Source of the DNA: Diploptera punctata
Taxonomy: Eukaryota > Arthropoda > Insecta > Blattodea > Blaberidae
DNA length: 64,000 nucleotides
Reading direction: 5' to 3'
Assembly: GCA_030220185.1 (NCBI GenBank)
Contig: JASPKZ010001596.1
Coordinates: 744,001-808,000 of the forward strand
Shown piece by piece: positions 53,512-63,725 of the stretch. Below the pieces are notes generated by a model that made no database searches, had not been told where the DNA came from, and saw nothing but the letters and a program-made list of their open reading frames with translations. Every line of letters starts with the position of its first letter. Position 1 is the first letter of the stretch. The translations under genes were made by a program, and so were the position numbers.

Positions 53512-53837
53512 TATATTCCGTTAGGGGTACGCCGTAGCGTAGTGGTTAAGGCACTGAGCTACAAGCCGGAGGGTCGAGGGTTCAAGTCCCGTTGGGGTCA
53601 GGATTTTTAAACTGACCCAAACCCTCTGGCGGCAATATGGCCCTGGGGTCGACTCAGTCTCTAACGGAAATGAGTACCAGACGCTTGTTCTGGGGTAAAG
53701 GCGGCCGTCACGCAGGGCTGACAACCCGGCTGACATCAAGTGCCGATTGTCTAGAAAAAGTGGGAGCCTTAACCTCCTACTACCCCAAGGGCCTCCTGAG
53801 GCCTGTTGTGGGATCACTTTACCTTTATATTCCGTTA
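53512..53837 (+). mobile_element. SINE-C, complete 302 bp, 12-bp target-site duplication
   Basis: Perfect direct repeats tatattccgtta at 53512-53523 and 53826-53837. The element starts ggggtacgccgtagcgtagt; A-box-like 'tagcgtagtggtta', B box 'gggttcaagtccc'; 3' end 'gggatcactttaccttt'. Reference copy. It sits in a repeat R unit. Confidence 0.95.
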
Positions 53838-53925
53838 ACCAGCAAAATTGGACTATAGATTCGATTTGTTGAGGAATTCGCACAATTTACGCAGTTCCTA
53901 TGTGACGGACTTTTAATATATTTTT
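53838..53925 (+). repeat. Repeat R, right part
   Basis: 'accagcaaaattggacta', 'ttgttgaggaattcgc', 'cgcagttcctatgtgacgg'. Confidence 0.6.
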
Positions 53926-53929
53926 ATAT

Positions 53930-55090
53930 TTTTTGGAATGGGTAATATTTTTTCAGATGATATTTTGGTCACAAAAGGTCTGCGACAAGGGTGTAATATG
54001 TCTCTCATGTCATCAAAATATATTTACAAAGTTCTCCGGAAATCTGGAAGAGAAAATGTTCTGGAATGGGTCAACCTATTGGCGACAAAAACATGCACAT
54101 TGCTGTTTGCGGATGACCAAGTGGTAATATCTTATGAATATGATGATGCAGAAATGTTTAGAAAATTGATTGAAGAATATAATAAATAAGCTCTAACAAT
54201 TAATCGAAAATAAATTGGATAAATTCCGTTACATGTATGGAATAACCATAAATGTTTTAAATACACCAGAAAATAAACTTTTTTTTTTTGCGCGATAGTG
54301 TGTTTTGTCGTACTTACAGCAATGGCGACCATTATTGAAAGTTCAACTTCCTACATTTCGGGGTTGGCAATCAAAATACTGTAATATTACATATTACAAA
54401 CCTCGTGCGGCAAGTAAAATCACTGTCCTTTATGATACTATGTAACAATGTATATACAAAAAATATCCAAAAGGTAGTGTTAATATACATTATACGAAAC
54501 AAATCACTGCATTTTAAATTAACTTTATTTGAAACAATATAAAACAATAATACGTACTTGCCGTCATTTTATGACTGATTGGTGTCACGGCCTGCTGTAC
54601 TCTCAACTAATAAACATTGCCCACACTGTTAACGTTAGTCAATTGTTTATAATGAACGCAGATATTTCCAACAAATGTCAATATTTTACCATTATTTATT
54701 ATTTCGAAAACACCATGGCGCAAAAAATAATGTACAACGCAAGTTTGTGAAGTGTTTTACAGAATCTCGGAAATTTCCTCGCTTCTGTAAAAACCACTTC
54801 CCAACCTCGCATCGTAATATACTATTACAATATTATTGGCTGTTCCTGTGTTGTTAAATGGCTCCGAAAATTGGACTGCGACTAAAAATCAATTTTAAAA
54901 AATTGTATCTGCAGATATGAGTTTCCTGAGATATGTAGCTGGATATATATAAGATAAAAACAAATATATAGCAAATTTATTAGGAATGAGCTTAACATAT
55001 TAAGCTTAACAGACAGAATCAAATAATACAAACAAAATTCGTTCGACCACATTCAAAAAATGGATCAAGAATGTATAACAAAACAATTAT
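53930..55090 (+). mobile_element. LINE-M RT fragment with FADD box, split by retroposon Y
   Basis: Plus-strand frame at 53938-54189: FSDDILVTKGLRQGCNMSLM (RT 'G.RQGC..S' motif), then LLFADDQVVISYEYDD with an intact catalytic FADD, and AEMFRKLIEEYNK. After retroposon Y: LAVPVLLNGSENWTATKNQ at 54838 and VSADMSFLRYVAGY at 54905. Stops and shifts in both parts. Confidence 0.7.
54279..54828 (-). mobile_element. Retroposon Y, copy 2, poly(A)-ended
   Basis: Reverse-oriented partner of 20335-20896. Poly(T) of 11 on the plus strand at 54279-54289 followed by 'gcgcgatagtgtgttttgtc'. The other end is 'ccaacctcgcatcgtaatat'. Also inserted in a LINE ORF. No target duplication was obvious. Confidence 0.6.
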
Positions 55091-55174
55091 TCACATTCGA
55101 AAGGGTATAGATGTATGCATCAAGATCTCGATGGAGATGTCGGTTATCTGCATGAGACCAGAACGAACCTTTTG

Positions 55175-55400
55175 CGGTTCAATCCGTGAAGAAGAATATA
55201 ATGATTTTGTAAAAATAGAAGAATTAAACTCAACAATAGAGAAATACAGAACAAACTGGAAAGAACACTTGGCAAGGATGACAGAATAGAATACCAAAAG
55301 CAGCATACAACTATTCACCACGAGGAAGAAGAAGCTTGGGAAGGCCAAGGAAAAGATGGAAAGAGCAGCAATTTGGAGCCGGAACAGGCTAGTAAATAAG
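55175..55400 (+). mobile_element. LINE-N C-terminal fragment
   Basis: Plus-strand frames: EEEYNDFVKIEELNSTIEKY, RTNWKEHLARMTE, then after a stop or shift SPRGR-like and 'LGRPRKRWKEQQ' reading. Basic LINE RT tail followed by a (gaa)n stretch at about 55410. Confidence 0.65.
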
Positions 55401-55517
55401 CCTAAACCGTGAAGAAGAAGAAGTAAAATATAAACAACTGCAATGGTATGATCTTGTAAAAAATGCATGATAAAACGTTACCAAGAAGGATTTTTGGATG
55501 GGATTTCAGCGAGAAGG

Positions 55518-55818
55518 GTCCCATGAGCGGTTAAGGAAAAATGACTTGGCTCAGAGTTACGGGGACGTGCGCTGGTTCCGGTCTCCATAGTGGAAGAAAT
55601 TTTCTCGTGGAATTTTGGCCAGTATGGGACCGGTACCCACCCAGCATCATGAGGCATTTGAGTACCTATAACCAGCTGGAGGACCCGTCTTGCTGACTAC
55701 ATGTCACCCCTACACTGGCTGGATGTAGTCTAACTCTGCGATTAACACATGTGGATGTGAGGCCAACAGCCAGCTGGTAGGCCAATGACCTTCTAGACTT
55801 GTCGTGCCATGTGGTAGA
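55518..55818 (+). mobile_element. SINE-D, near full length
   Basis: Head 'cccatgagcggttaagg', 'gctcagagttacggg', B-box region 'gctggttccggtctcc', then 'tttggccagtatgggaccgg', 'gacatgtgg'-type middle and 'ccagctggtaggccaatgac'. Confidence 0.8.
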
Positions 55819-55859
55819 TTAAAAAACATTGGTTGTAAGACATAAGCAAGCGATGAATA

Positions 55860-56680
55860 AAAAATACTGATTTAGGGTGGGTTTCTCAACCAAAGACTAA
55901 ACCACGACCCCGGTTTTCCAATGTTTTATTGTTTCCATAACTAACCAACTCTAACAAGCTCACTGGCACTATCGAACCCGTAGGTTCATGCCCGCACGGA
56001 CATAAGCTCTCCATACATCCCTATCCTGAGCTAATGTTTTCCAATCATCTCCTGTATAATCTACTTCTCCCAGATCATAGTTAATGTTATTCTCCCACCT
56101 CATTCTTGGTTTACCAAGTGCGAGTTTTCCCTCAGGTTTTCCTACATGAAGCTTCCATGCACGTCTTTCATTCCCCCATTCGTGCCACATGTCCTGCCCA
56201 TCGCAGTCTACGAGACTTAACTGTTCTTATTATATCTGGCTTCCTTACACACCATGTAGTTCACTGTTATGTAGTCTTCTCTATTCACCTGTCTGTTCAT
56301 CTCTCTTTGGTCCAAAAAATTTTCCTAAGAACTTTATTCTCGAATACTCGCAATTTCCCTTTCCTCCCTTAAACTAAGAGTCCATGTTTCGCATCCATAT
56401 AATATAACTGGTAGAATAATAGTTCCATATATTTTTAGTTTAACGTTATTTGAAAGGAGTTGGGACAACACTTATAGAAATGACTGAAAATTCACAGAAA
56501 TTGTTATAAAACCTTAGACATGATTCAGACATTTGTTTTTGTAATTAACAACCTTAGATCGGTTCTCTAGGCTTTAATTTTTCAGTTTTTATGGTTATGG
56601 AAACAATAAAAAATCTGAAAATCGCGGTCGTGGTTTAGACTTGGGTTGGGAAATCCGAGTTCTGCTGGGAGCTGGGAGGA
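55860..56680. mobile_element. Inverted-repeat element with LINE-A in its loop
   Basis: Arms of about 70 bp: 55871-55940 ('ctcaaccaaagactaaacca', 'ttttattgtttccataac') and 56604-56668 ('gttatggaaacaataaa', 'tggtttagacttgggttggg') are inverted. LINE-A lies between them. The gggt..tctcaacc terminus resembles Harbinger-type MITEs, but no target duplication is certain. Confidence 0.65.
55962..56468 (-). mobile_element. LINE-A fragment
   Basis: Minus-strand frames from 56460: a YGCET-like start, GPKRDEQTGE region, then MGNERRAW with one shift (WHEWGNERRAWKLHVGKPEG), KPRMRWENNINYDLGEVDYT, DDWKTLAQDRDVWRAYVRAG and a natural stop near 55969. 5'-truncated. Confidence 0.82.
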
Positions 56681-57171
56681 AGGATAAGAGTGTAGAACAC
56701 TGGTAACAGGAAAATGTGATAATACATTGTGAACCTGTTCATAAATGAACTGGGTAAAATTTGTGATGAGTTAAGTTTGTTGAAGAAGGAAGGGAGCGTG
56801 CCCATATTTGAGATATAAGTGTAGTGGCGTCACTTCCTCATCAAGTTATTTATAGATTGGGGCGGCAGGCGGGAATGACCTCAAAATGACGTTGGGGAGG
56901 AAATCCCGGTTTCAGGTGCTGAAACGTACTTCCAGCCTCAGCTAAATAAATACGCTCAAGGCCTTCCAAGTAAACTGCACGTGTTACTCCCACGCTCTCT
57001 TTTCGCGAAGTACAAAATCCAACGTAATCCCCTAATTGCGTACTTAGATTTTTAGTTCCATTTTATTGTCTAACATTCCAAAAATAACATGTCTACTCAA
57101 CGGATAATATTGGTAACATTGTTGTCTCGGGCACAATGGATATACATTTCATTCACTCGAACCTAGGTAAG
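56681..57171. other. Non-coding DNA, nothing recognised
   Basis: No gene recognised. Confidence 0.4.
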
Positions 57172-57206
57172 TCTCGTAGCTCTGCACCAAGGCATCATAA
57201 CTTAAA
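57172..57206 (-). mobile_element. SINE-D head fragment
   Basis: 'gtctcgtagctctgcacc' plus 'aaggcatcataactta' match the inverted 5' head of SINE-D only. Confidence 0.5.
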
Positions 57207-57228
57207 AATTGTTCAGCCACAAATATTA

Positions 57229-57785
57229 CACACTTGGTTAAGGCAATATTATGCTACAAGAGGAAGTCGCGGGTTCGACTAATTATGGGGTCAGGATTTT
57301 TAAACTGGTCTAAACCTTCTGGCGGCGCCATGATCCTGGAGTTGAGTCGGCTCCTAGCTAAAATGAGTAAAGGTAAAGTGATCCCACTACAGGCCTCAGG
57401 AGGCCCTTGGGGTAGTAGGAGGTTAAGGCTCCCACTTTTTCTTGACAATCGGCACTTGATGTCAGCCGGGTTGTCAGCCCTGCGCGACGGCCGCCTTTAC
57501 CCCAGAACAAGCGTCTGGTACTCATTTCAGTTAGAGGCTGAGTCGACCCCAGGGCCATAGTGCCGCCAGAAGGTTTGGGTCAGTTTAAAAATCCTGACCC
57601 CACCGGGACTCGAACCCTCGACCTTCCGGCTTGTAGCGCAGTGCCTTAACCACTACGCTACGGCGTGCCCCCTGAGTAACTTACTATTTTAATAGACCGC
57701 CATCACGTAGGGCAGACAACCCGGCTGACTTCTCGTGCCATCTGTATCTAGAATGATGGGGGCTTTAACTTCCTCTACCCCCAAG
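57229..57785 (+). mobile_element. SINE-C (outer copy), split by another SINE-C
   Basis: Head part 57229-57370 ('ttggttaaggcaatatt', B box 'gggttcgacta', 'ctggcggcgcc', 'taaaatgagtaa') and tail part 57695-57785 ('gaccgccatcacgtagggc', 'acaacccggctgactt', 'ggctttaacttcctctac'). Confidence 0.8.
57364..57679 (-). mobile_element. SINE-C (inner copy), complete, 7-bp target-site duplication
   Basis: Direct repeats tgagtaa at 57364-57370 and 57673-57679 flank 57371-57672, exactly 302 bp like the reference copy at 53524-53825. The plus strand shows the inverted B box 'gggactcgaaccctcgacc' and head 'cactacgctacggcgtgccc'. Confidence 0.93.
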
Positions 57786-57786
57786 A

Positions 57787-57932
57787 ATGAGATGGTAAAA
57801 TAACATTAACCATAATTTGGTAGATATATATTCTACGGTGTTGAATGGAAAACGCCTCAGGATAAGAATATATGGAGAGCTTATGTCCGCGCAACCATGA
57901 ACCTATAGATTCGATAATGTCATTGAGTTAGC
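57787..57932 (+). mobile_element. LINE-A 3' end, degraded
   Basis: 'aatgagatggtaaaataaca', 'tatggagagcttatgtccg', 'cgcaaccatgaacctat' match the last 150 bp of LINE-A. Frame broken. Confidence 0.75.
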
Positions 57933-58311
57933 AGAAAAGGGGACACCTCATGGTGGTGGTCAGCTGCAAGGTAACATTTAAATCGCTAGTTTATATTAAT
58001 AAACCAAATAAATATTTTTGTTGTAGGATCAAAAGCCTCTCAACTGCAGGTAAAACTCATAGCTATAGCTTGATTTTAGTACGGGTGTTCCTAGTAACAT
58101 TACATAGTAGCATATCCTGAATCCTGGACTCGAGTTTTTTTTAGGGTTTTTCCTCACCTGCAAGACAAATGCCAGGAAGTTTTGAGGCCAATATGCAAAG
58201 CAACAGGAAGCTATAGTTCACAGACGAAGTGAATGAAAGCACCGGACGAAGGGGGGCACGGGGAATTGCAAGTGATACAATGGCATACTACCTGAGAATA
58301 AAGGAACACTC
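57933..58311. other. Non-coding DNA with a SINE-A fragment
   Basis: 58133-58210 is a plus-strand SINE-A body fragment ('gggtttttcctcacctgc', 'gacaaatgccaggaag'). Nothing else recognised. Confidence 0.55.
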
Positions 58312-58657
58312 ATGACGTATGAGTCCACCGCTGTGGTCTCTAAGTAGCGTGCTGCCTTGTCACGCAGCGGGCACAGGTTCGATCCCCGATAGGGGCAGTT
58401 TTTCTGGGTGAGGTTTTTATCGGGGTTTTCTCTCACCTGTAAGACAAATGTCAGGAAAACTTTAAGGCCCAAACGGTCCCCGAAATAATATGGCCATCAT
58501 CCATCATTCTTATCATCATCCTTCACCGGTGTGGAAAGCAACGACGGTAAGCTACCACACCTACAATTCCCTAGAAAAGCTGTAAAGCATAGCATGAAAA
58601 TGCTATGATTGCAGTGAAAGACCTCGGGCAGAATTAGTATGGATGGATGACGTATGA
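58312..58657 (+). mobile_element. SINE-A, full length with target-site duplication
   Basis: Perfect direct repeats atgacgtatga at 58312-58322 and 58647-58657. Head 'gtccaccgctgtggtctc', B box 'caggttcgatccccg', tail 'gggcagaattagtatggat'. 324 bp. Confidence 0.93.
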
Positions 58658-58659
58658 AA

Positions 58660-58754
58660 TAAATACCACACCTAATTCCCTAGTAAAACTGCAATGCAGA
58701 GCATGAAAGTGCTATGAATGCAGTGACAGACCTGCCCTAGGGCAGAACACTATA
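58660..58754 (+). mobile_element. SINE-A 3' fragment
   Basis: Second tail block ('taccacacctaattccct' to 'gccctagggcagaa'), immediately downstream of the full copy. Confidence 0.75.
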
Positions 58755-58905
58755 GAAATAAAAACATATCTAAACTTAAAATAAAACTAACATGAATATG
58801 AGTTTATCAGAAGTCAAACTCCACATTTTCTGTAAATAAGGAAATAATAATCAAAGTTCACAAAATGCATAAAATTTGGGTTCGTTATGATAATTTTTCT
58901 CTATA

Positions 58906-59160
58906 TAGGAAACCAAATATAATAAGTACTGTTAAACCTCGTAGGGAATGAAAGACGGGCAAGGAAACTACAAATAGGAAAACCCGAGGGAAAGCGCCCA
59001 GTAAGTAGTCCAAGAATGAGGTGGGGAATAATATTAACCATGATATGAGGGAAGTAGAGTATACAGGAAATTATTGGAAAACAGTTCAGGATAGGGATGT
59101 ATGGAGAGCTTAAGTTCGTGCGGCCATGAACCTACGGGTTCCTTGGTGCCAGTGAATTAA
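58906..59160 (+). mobile_element. LINE-A 3' end, degraded
   Basis: 'ggaaaccaaatataataag', 'cccgagggaaagcgcccag', 'ccaagaatgaggtggggaa', 'gatagggatgtatggagagc', 'catgaacctacgggttcc'. A deletion removes the RRLRWAGHVARM part. Frame broken. Confidence 0.8.
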
Positions 59161-59350
59161 TTAGTTTGGGTTAATAATAAATTAATATTAGCCTATTTAT
59201 CATTTTGACTGCTAAAAGTCAAGTCTATTAGTTTTATAAGTAATGAATGGCTAGCAAAATTTTAAAATTGGAGGCAATCAGTTTTACTTCTGATTGGCAC
59301 ATGTAATATTTTAACAACTATAAAATGATAATACTGGAAGAATTAATATG

Positions 59351-59382
<32 letters not shown>

Positions 59383-60741
59383 TATATATATGTATATATT
59401 TTAATTATAAATATTCTTCATTATAACGAATCATTTATTATGATATAATATTTCATATTTAATTTTTTTCCTCTCTCAAATCCACGTTAAGACCTGTATA
59501 TCAACCTTTAGTTCTGTGGACAGATACTGGGAGGCCAGATAAAAAAATGCTACAGAGCTGATTAATACAGACATTATACCTCCTTCATAGTTTCTCTTTG
59601 TATACATTTTGTATTGTGTTCAATTATTTATAACTTTGTATATATTTTGAATTATGTTTTATACAGTATTATTCAACTTATTTGTATTAGGCATTGTGTG
59701 GCCAATGACTACAATCAAATGCCCCTACATTAAATAAGATAAATGAATTAATAAACATATAGGGGAATCTAGATTTAAATATCTATATTTAAACAGGGTA
59801 CTTATTAATAGGAGTAAATTGAACTTGGTGTAAAATGCTGAAACGAACTTATTTTTTATAATAAACATGTAACATATAAGCGGATTAACGAAAGAAAAAT
59901 ACACAAATGCTTGCTGTATTAAGAAACAAAATATATTAGAAACAAAATATCTTTGAATCAAAATTTGATAAGATATATGAAAATTATACGCAAAACTGCA
60001 AAAATATAATAAAACAAGAGTAAAAATAAATTTTGAATATTAAGAAACTATTGAACTGCAGCAATGTATGTATTTTATGCCTCTAAAAGCTTGCCTAACA
60101 AATTCAAAAAAAGCAATTTCTTAAATAATGCAAGCCTATGTCCATATATATTCATAACATAAAGTTCACTTTCGTACATATTGCATATAAATTATTTTAT
60201 TTTACTATAATAATTATTCAAGTTATGATTTACATTTGTAGAAATGAACATTATTTAGTGTTAATTATGAGATAAATTCTTTAAATGCAGATAAAGCACG
60301 ATTTAAAACAGTCACGAAAACTTTACAACTATAAACATGACGCAATAATTCTAAAATTTACTAAAATTGCAGAAAATCTTGATGCAAGCACATAACTAAC
60401 ATATATCTGTATGCGTGTAAGAATTGGGTTTGAATAATAATAGCTGAATATGATAAACTACTACGTACAATCGTACATACTTTTAGAAATGGTGCGATAT
60501 TTCACAAGGCCACAGAAACGATCAATAACAAGCGATCGAATCTTTACGATTTTAGCAAATAAAACATTTACAATACCTGCACTTCTTTGTATGCATAATA
60601 TAATATATTTCTGTAAGATCTTAGAATCAAAATGGCAATTAAATAGTGTCATATCGCGTAAGTAATAAACTTGACAGCTGGAAATCGAATTGAAAATCGC
60701 TTATAAAATGTCAAATGATGATTACTACAAACTTTTCTTAC
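59161..60741. other. AT-rich, apparently low-repeat DNA
   Basis: (AAT)n at about 59357-59381. Otherwise no repeat family or coding evidence. It would be the first part of an intron if the candidate exon at 60742-60784 is real. Confidence 0.45.
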
Positions 60742-60784
60742 CTCCAAGAATGTCTTCATTTGAGGATTTTGGTGTGGATGTCAT
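60742..60784 (-). CDS. Candidate first coding exon of a host gene
   Basis: On the minus strand an ATG (60784-60782) in context ttaacaATGa opens 14 codons, MTSTPKSSNEDILG, plus one base, ending at the canonical donor gag|gtaagaa (exon end 60742, intron from 60741). The composition is more protein-like than the surrounding AT-rich DNA and no repeat covers it. The gene is not recognised; the rest would lie downstream of this exon and was not found in the window. Support is only a start codon plus a good donor. Confidence 0.3.
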
Positions 60785-60832
60785 TGTTAAACACACATCA
60801 ACAAACCACTACAACGGTATAAAACTAACTGA
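60785..60832 (-). promoter_or_regulatory. Possible arthropod initiator and short 5' UTR
   Basis: On the minus strand tcagtt (60832-60827) matches the arthropod initiator consensus TCAKTY about 46 bases upstream of the candidate start codon. Upstream the minus strand carries attgg (inverted CCAAT) and a tgacgta CRE-like site at about 60910-60940. These short motifs are weak evidence alone. Confidence 0.2.
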
Positions 60833-61909
60833 CAGATAAGCGTATGCCAACTGGAAACATAAATGTTGCCTATGGCGCTGACGCTTTGTTTTGGTAGAAT
60901 ATCAACAAAATACGTCACCACTCCACCAATACCAGCCACACAAACAAGAAGTACCTAGCTGATCAACTGATGTATGGATGAACATAAAACAAATTTAAAT
61001 AGTTGAATAAACTGATTAATTTAAAATAATTAATTGATTAGTTTAAATTGTTTTGTTTTAAATTATACTAATGTTTTTGTTATAACCTAAATCTATACAT
61101 TTTATTTCAATTGAGAAAATGTGATTTGACAGTAAATTATAACGCACATAACAACAATTCCTGATAGGTGGCAGCAAGTGTCTGGTATTAAACAGCTGAT
61201 TGTATTTTGTAAGACGTATTCCCAAATTTATGCAAGTGTTATTTAGTTAAAATTAGCCATTTAGTCTGTTCGTACGGTAAGTGCATTGCGATGAGTACTT
61301 TCACGAGATGTATTTTAAGGGCTAACAACACGATTTAGTTTTCCAGCATTTAATAAAAAGCAAGATTGTTTTGGTTATCGGACCACTTTGCAGGCCTAAA
61401 TTTGTACTTGAAAATGGTCGCCCAATATTGTTTGTGTGACCTACAGAACGTATTTTATTTTATAAATGAGACTTTTACATTTAAACTATCATTATAATGT
61501 CTTATTTATCTAATAAAATAATGTTTGGTATAACAATATATTAAAAATGCTTAAAGGATTGTGAATTTATATGATTGCAATATCCATATGTGTTATTTTG
61601 GCAGCACAGGGTTACCATGTAACCTACTTTCATTAAGAAAAACTTGCCAAGTTGGAATAAAATAAGAAAATCATTAATAATAACGAGAATTTGTTAAATA
61701 ATGGATGTTATTTTGATAAAAACTAATTAAATACTGTTATTCATGTTAGAATTTTAATACTTTAAATTGTTACATAAAAAATTCAAACATTTAAATTTTT
61801 TCACTAAAAATTTCAAGCTATTGTACCAAATTTTAATTATGATGAAACTTCACTTTTATATTAGTTTGTTTCTATACTTTAAAAGAACATAACAGTTCCA
61901 TAAGGATGT
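60833..61909. other. Apparently unique AT-rich DNA
   Basis: No repeat recognised. A strong donor-like sequence acg|gtaagt occurs on the plus strand at 61277, which could end a non-coding exon of a divergent transcript, but no other support is visible. Confidence 0.35.
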
Positions 61910-61985
61910 TAAGTAACTCACTAGCACTATTGGACCTGGAGATTCATGGCCACATTGGTATAAGCTCTCCATGATTCCCTATGTA
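61910..61985 (-). mobile_element. LINE-A 3' terminus, degraded
   Basis: 'taactcactagcactattgg', 'gattcatggccaca', 'ataagctctccatgat' match the inverted last 75 bp of LINE-A. Confidence 0.65.
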
Positions 61986-62009
61986 CTGCAATGTAATCAA
62001 AGAATTCAA

Positions 62010-62272
62010 ATCATCATACCTTGGTGCAGTGCTATGGGACTTTGTATTTGAGTCCCCATATGGGAAAAGATTTTCTCATTGAATTTTGGCCAGTATGGGA
62101 CCAGTATACAGCCAGCATCATGAGGAATTTGAGTAGCTACAATAAGTAGTGGCTCTAGGTTGAGAAAACCAGCTATAACTGTGTACTGGCTAACGTATGT
62201 GATTGAGACCAGTGGCTGGCTGGTAGGTCCAAGGGTCTTCTAGGCCTGTTATGCCATAAAGTTTAGGGAAAG
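62010..62272 (+). mobile_element. SINE-D
   Basis: 'accttggtgcagtgctatgg', B-box region 'gtatttgagtcccc', 'gaattttggccagtatggg', 'gttgagaaaaccagctata', 'ccaagggtcttctaggcctg'. An internal deletion removes the gacatgttgacc block. Confidence 0.78.
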
Positions 62273-63254
62273 GCTTAAAATGCTTCGTCCAATGGATTTT
62301 TCCAAATTCTACAGAATCATAGTGTACATGCACAAATGCTTAAAGAAACTTCCGTCGGAGAGCAGCTGGATCTGTGAAATCTTATGACCAACATTTGCAA
62401 TAAATTCTCAAATATATTTATAAGAAATGGATGTACACTAGCCTGGCCATTTATAACCTAACAAAATTAATTTCTTATATAACTAGCTAAGTTATATACA
62501 ATAACTTGTCCCATCGGAACCTAACAAATTGAAATGAATGAGCTGCCATTTCTCAAAATGGTTTTGGAATTAATTGCGAATGTTGATCATTCTGATTTCA
62601 CCGATATGTTCACCATTTGACAGAAGTTTCGGTTGAGGTTGGCTTTAAGACCCACACAATTTTCCATCTAACATTCTTATGCCACTGAAGCACTAAAAAC
62701 TTTTAAACCATTTATAATAATGCTTCATGCTATTTTAAACATTTTGGAACCATTTTATAAACATTTCTTATGATTTTTAAATATTTATAAGGTATGCAAA
62801 TATTGTGAATCAAATTCTAAAGATGCGGAAATGCTTCATGTAACATCCGCTAGGTGGCTTTCAAATTGGAGTTACCAACATTTAAAAATAATTCCAAACC
62901 ATATTTCAAGAAATTAACTTAATTTTGTTATATTCCGATGGGACAAGTTGGTGTACGTAAATTTAACTTAGCCTATAGTTTATTAAATAATATGCATGCA
63001 ATTCATTTTGTTAGGTTAGGAAATGGGAAGTTAGTTTACGTCAATTTTTTTTATCATTTGCAATTTTTTTCTGAAGGTTGGTAATGCCGACTTCAGATCC
63101 ATCTACTAGAAGTTACATTAACCATTACAGCAACTCGCGCATGCACACTGCGATTCTGTAGAACTTAGAAGAATGCATGTGGTGATGGTTTCTCCACCTT
63201 ATCTGAAGTTTCTTTAAGCATTTACGCATGCACTCACTGCCTATCCAACATGTA
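62273..63254. mobile_element. Inverted-repeat element, unclassified
   Basis: Perfect inverted pairs: aaatgcttaaagaaacttc at 62334-62352 with its complement at 63205-63223 (19 bp), and acttgtcccatcggaa at 62504-62519 with its complement at 62933-62948 (16 bp). Additional pairing of 'attctacagaatc' is seen. The nested, ordered arrangement suggests a foldback element of about 0.9 kb. No coding frame. Confidence 0.5.
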
Positions 63255-63725
63255 GCTTCATATCCATGCGAACATAAGCTCTCCATACATCCCTATCCTG
63301 AGCTAATGTTTTCCAATCATCCCCTGATCATGGTTAATGTTATTCTCCCACCTCATTCTTAGCCCACCACCTGGTGGGTTTCCCTCTGGTTTTTCTACAA
63401 GAAGCTTCCATGTACCTCTTCCATTTCCCATTCGTGCCACATGTCCTGCCCATCACAGTCTACAAGACTTAACTGCTCTTATTATATCTGGCTTCCTATA
63501 AAGTCCATGTAGCTCACTGTTATGTAGTTTCCTCCATACACCTGTCTGTTCATCTCTTTTTGGTCCAAAAATTTGTCTTAAGAACTTTTTCTCAAATACT
63601 TGTAATCTTCTTTCCTCCCATAAAGTAAGAGTGCATGTTTCACCTGCATATTATATAACTGGGAGAATAATAGTTTTATATATATTTTCAGTTTAACGTT
63701 TTTTAAAGGAGTTGGGATGACTAGG
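63255..63725 (-). mobile_element. LINE-A fragment
   Basis: Inverted LINE-A from 'ataagctctccatacatccc' (3' side) through 'cctgcccatcacagtc', 'catctctttttggtcc' to 'agttttatatatattttcag' (5' side). Several indels. The final 40 bp including the 3' terminus are missing. Confidence 0.8.

Noticed and set aside
53524..53600. Possible tRNA gene at the SINE-C head
   Set aside because: Same reasoning: identical head plus 230-bp body and target duplication show a SINE.
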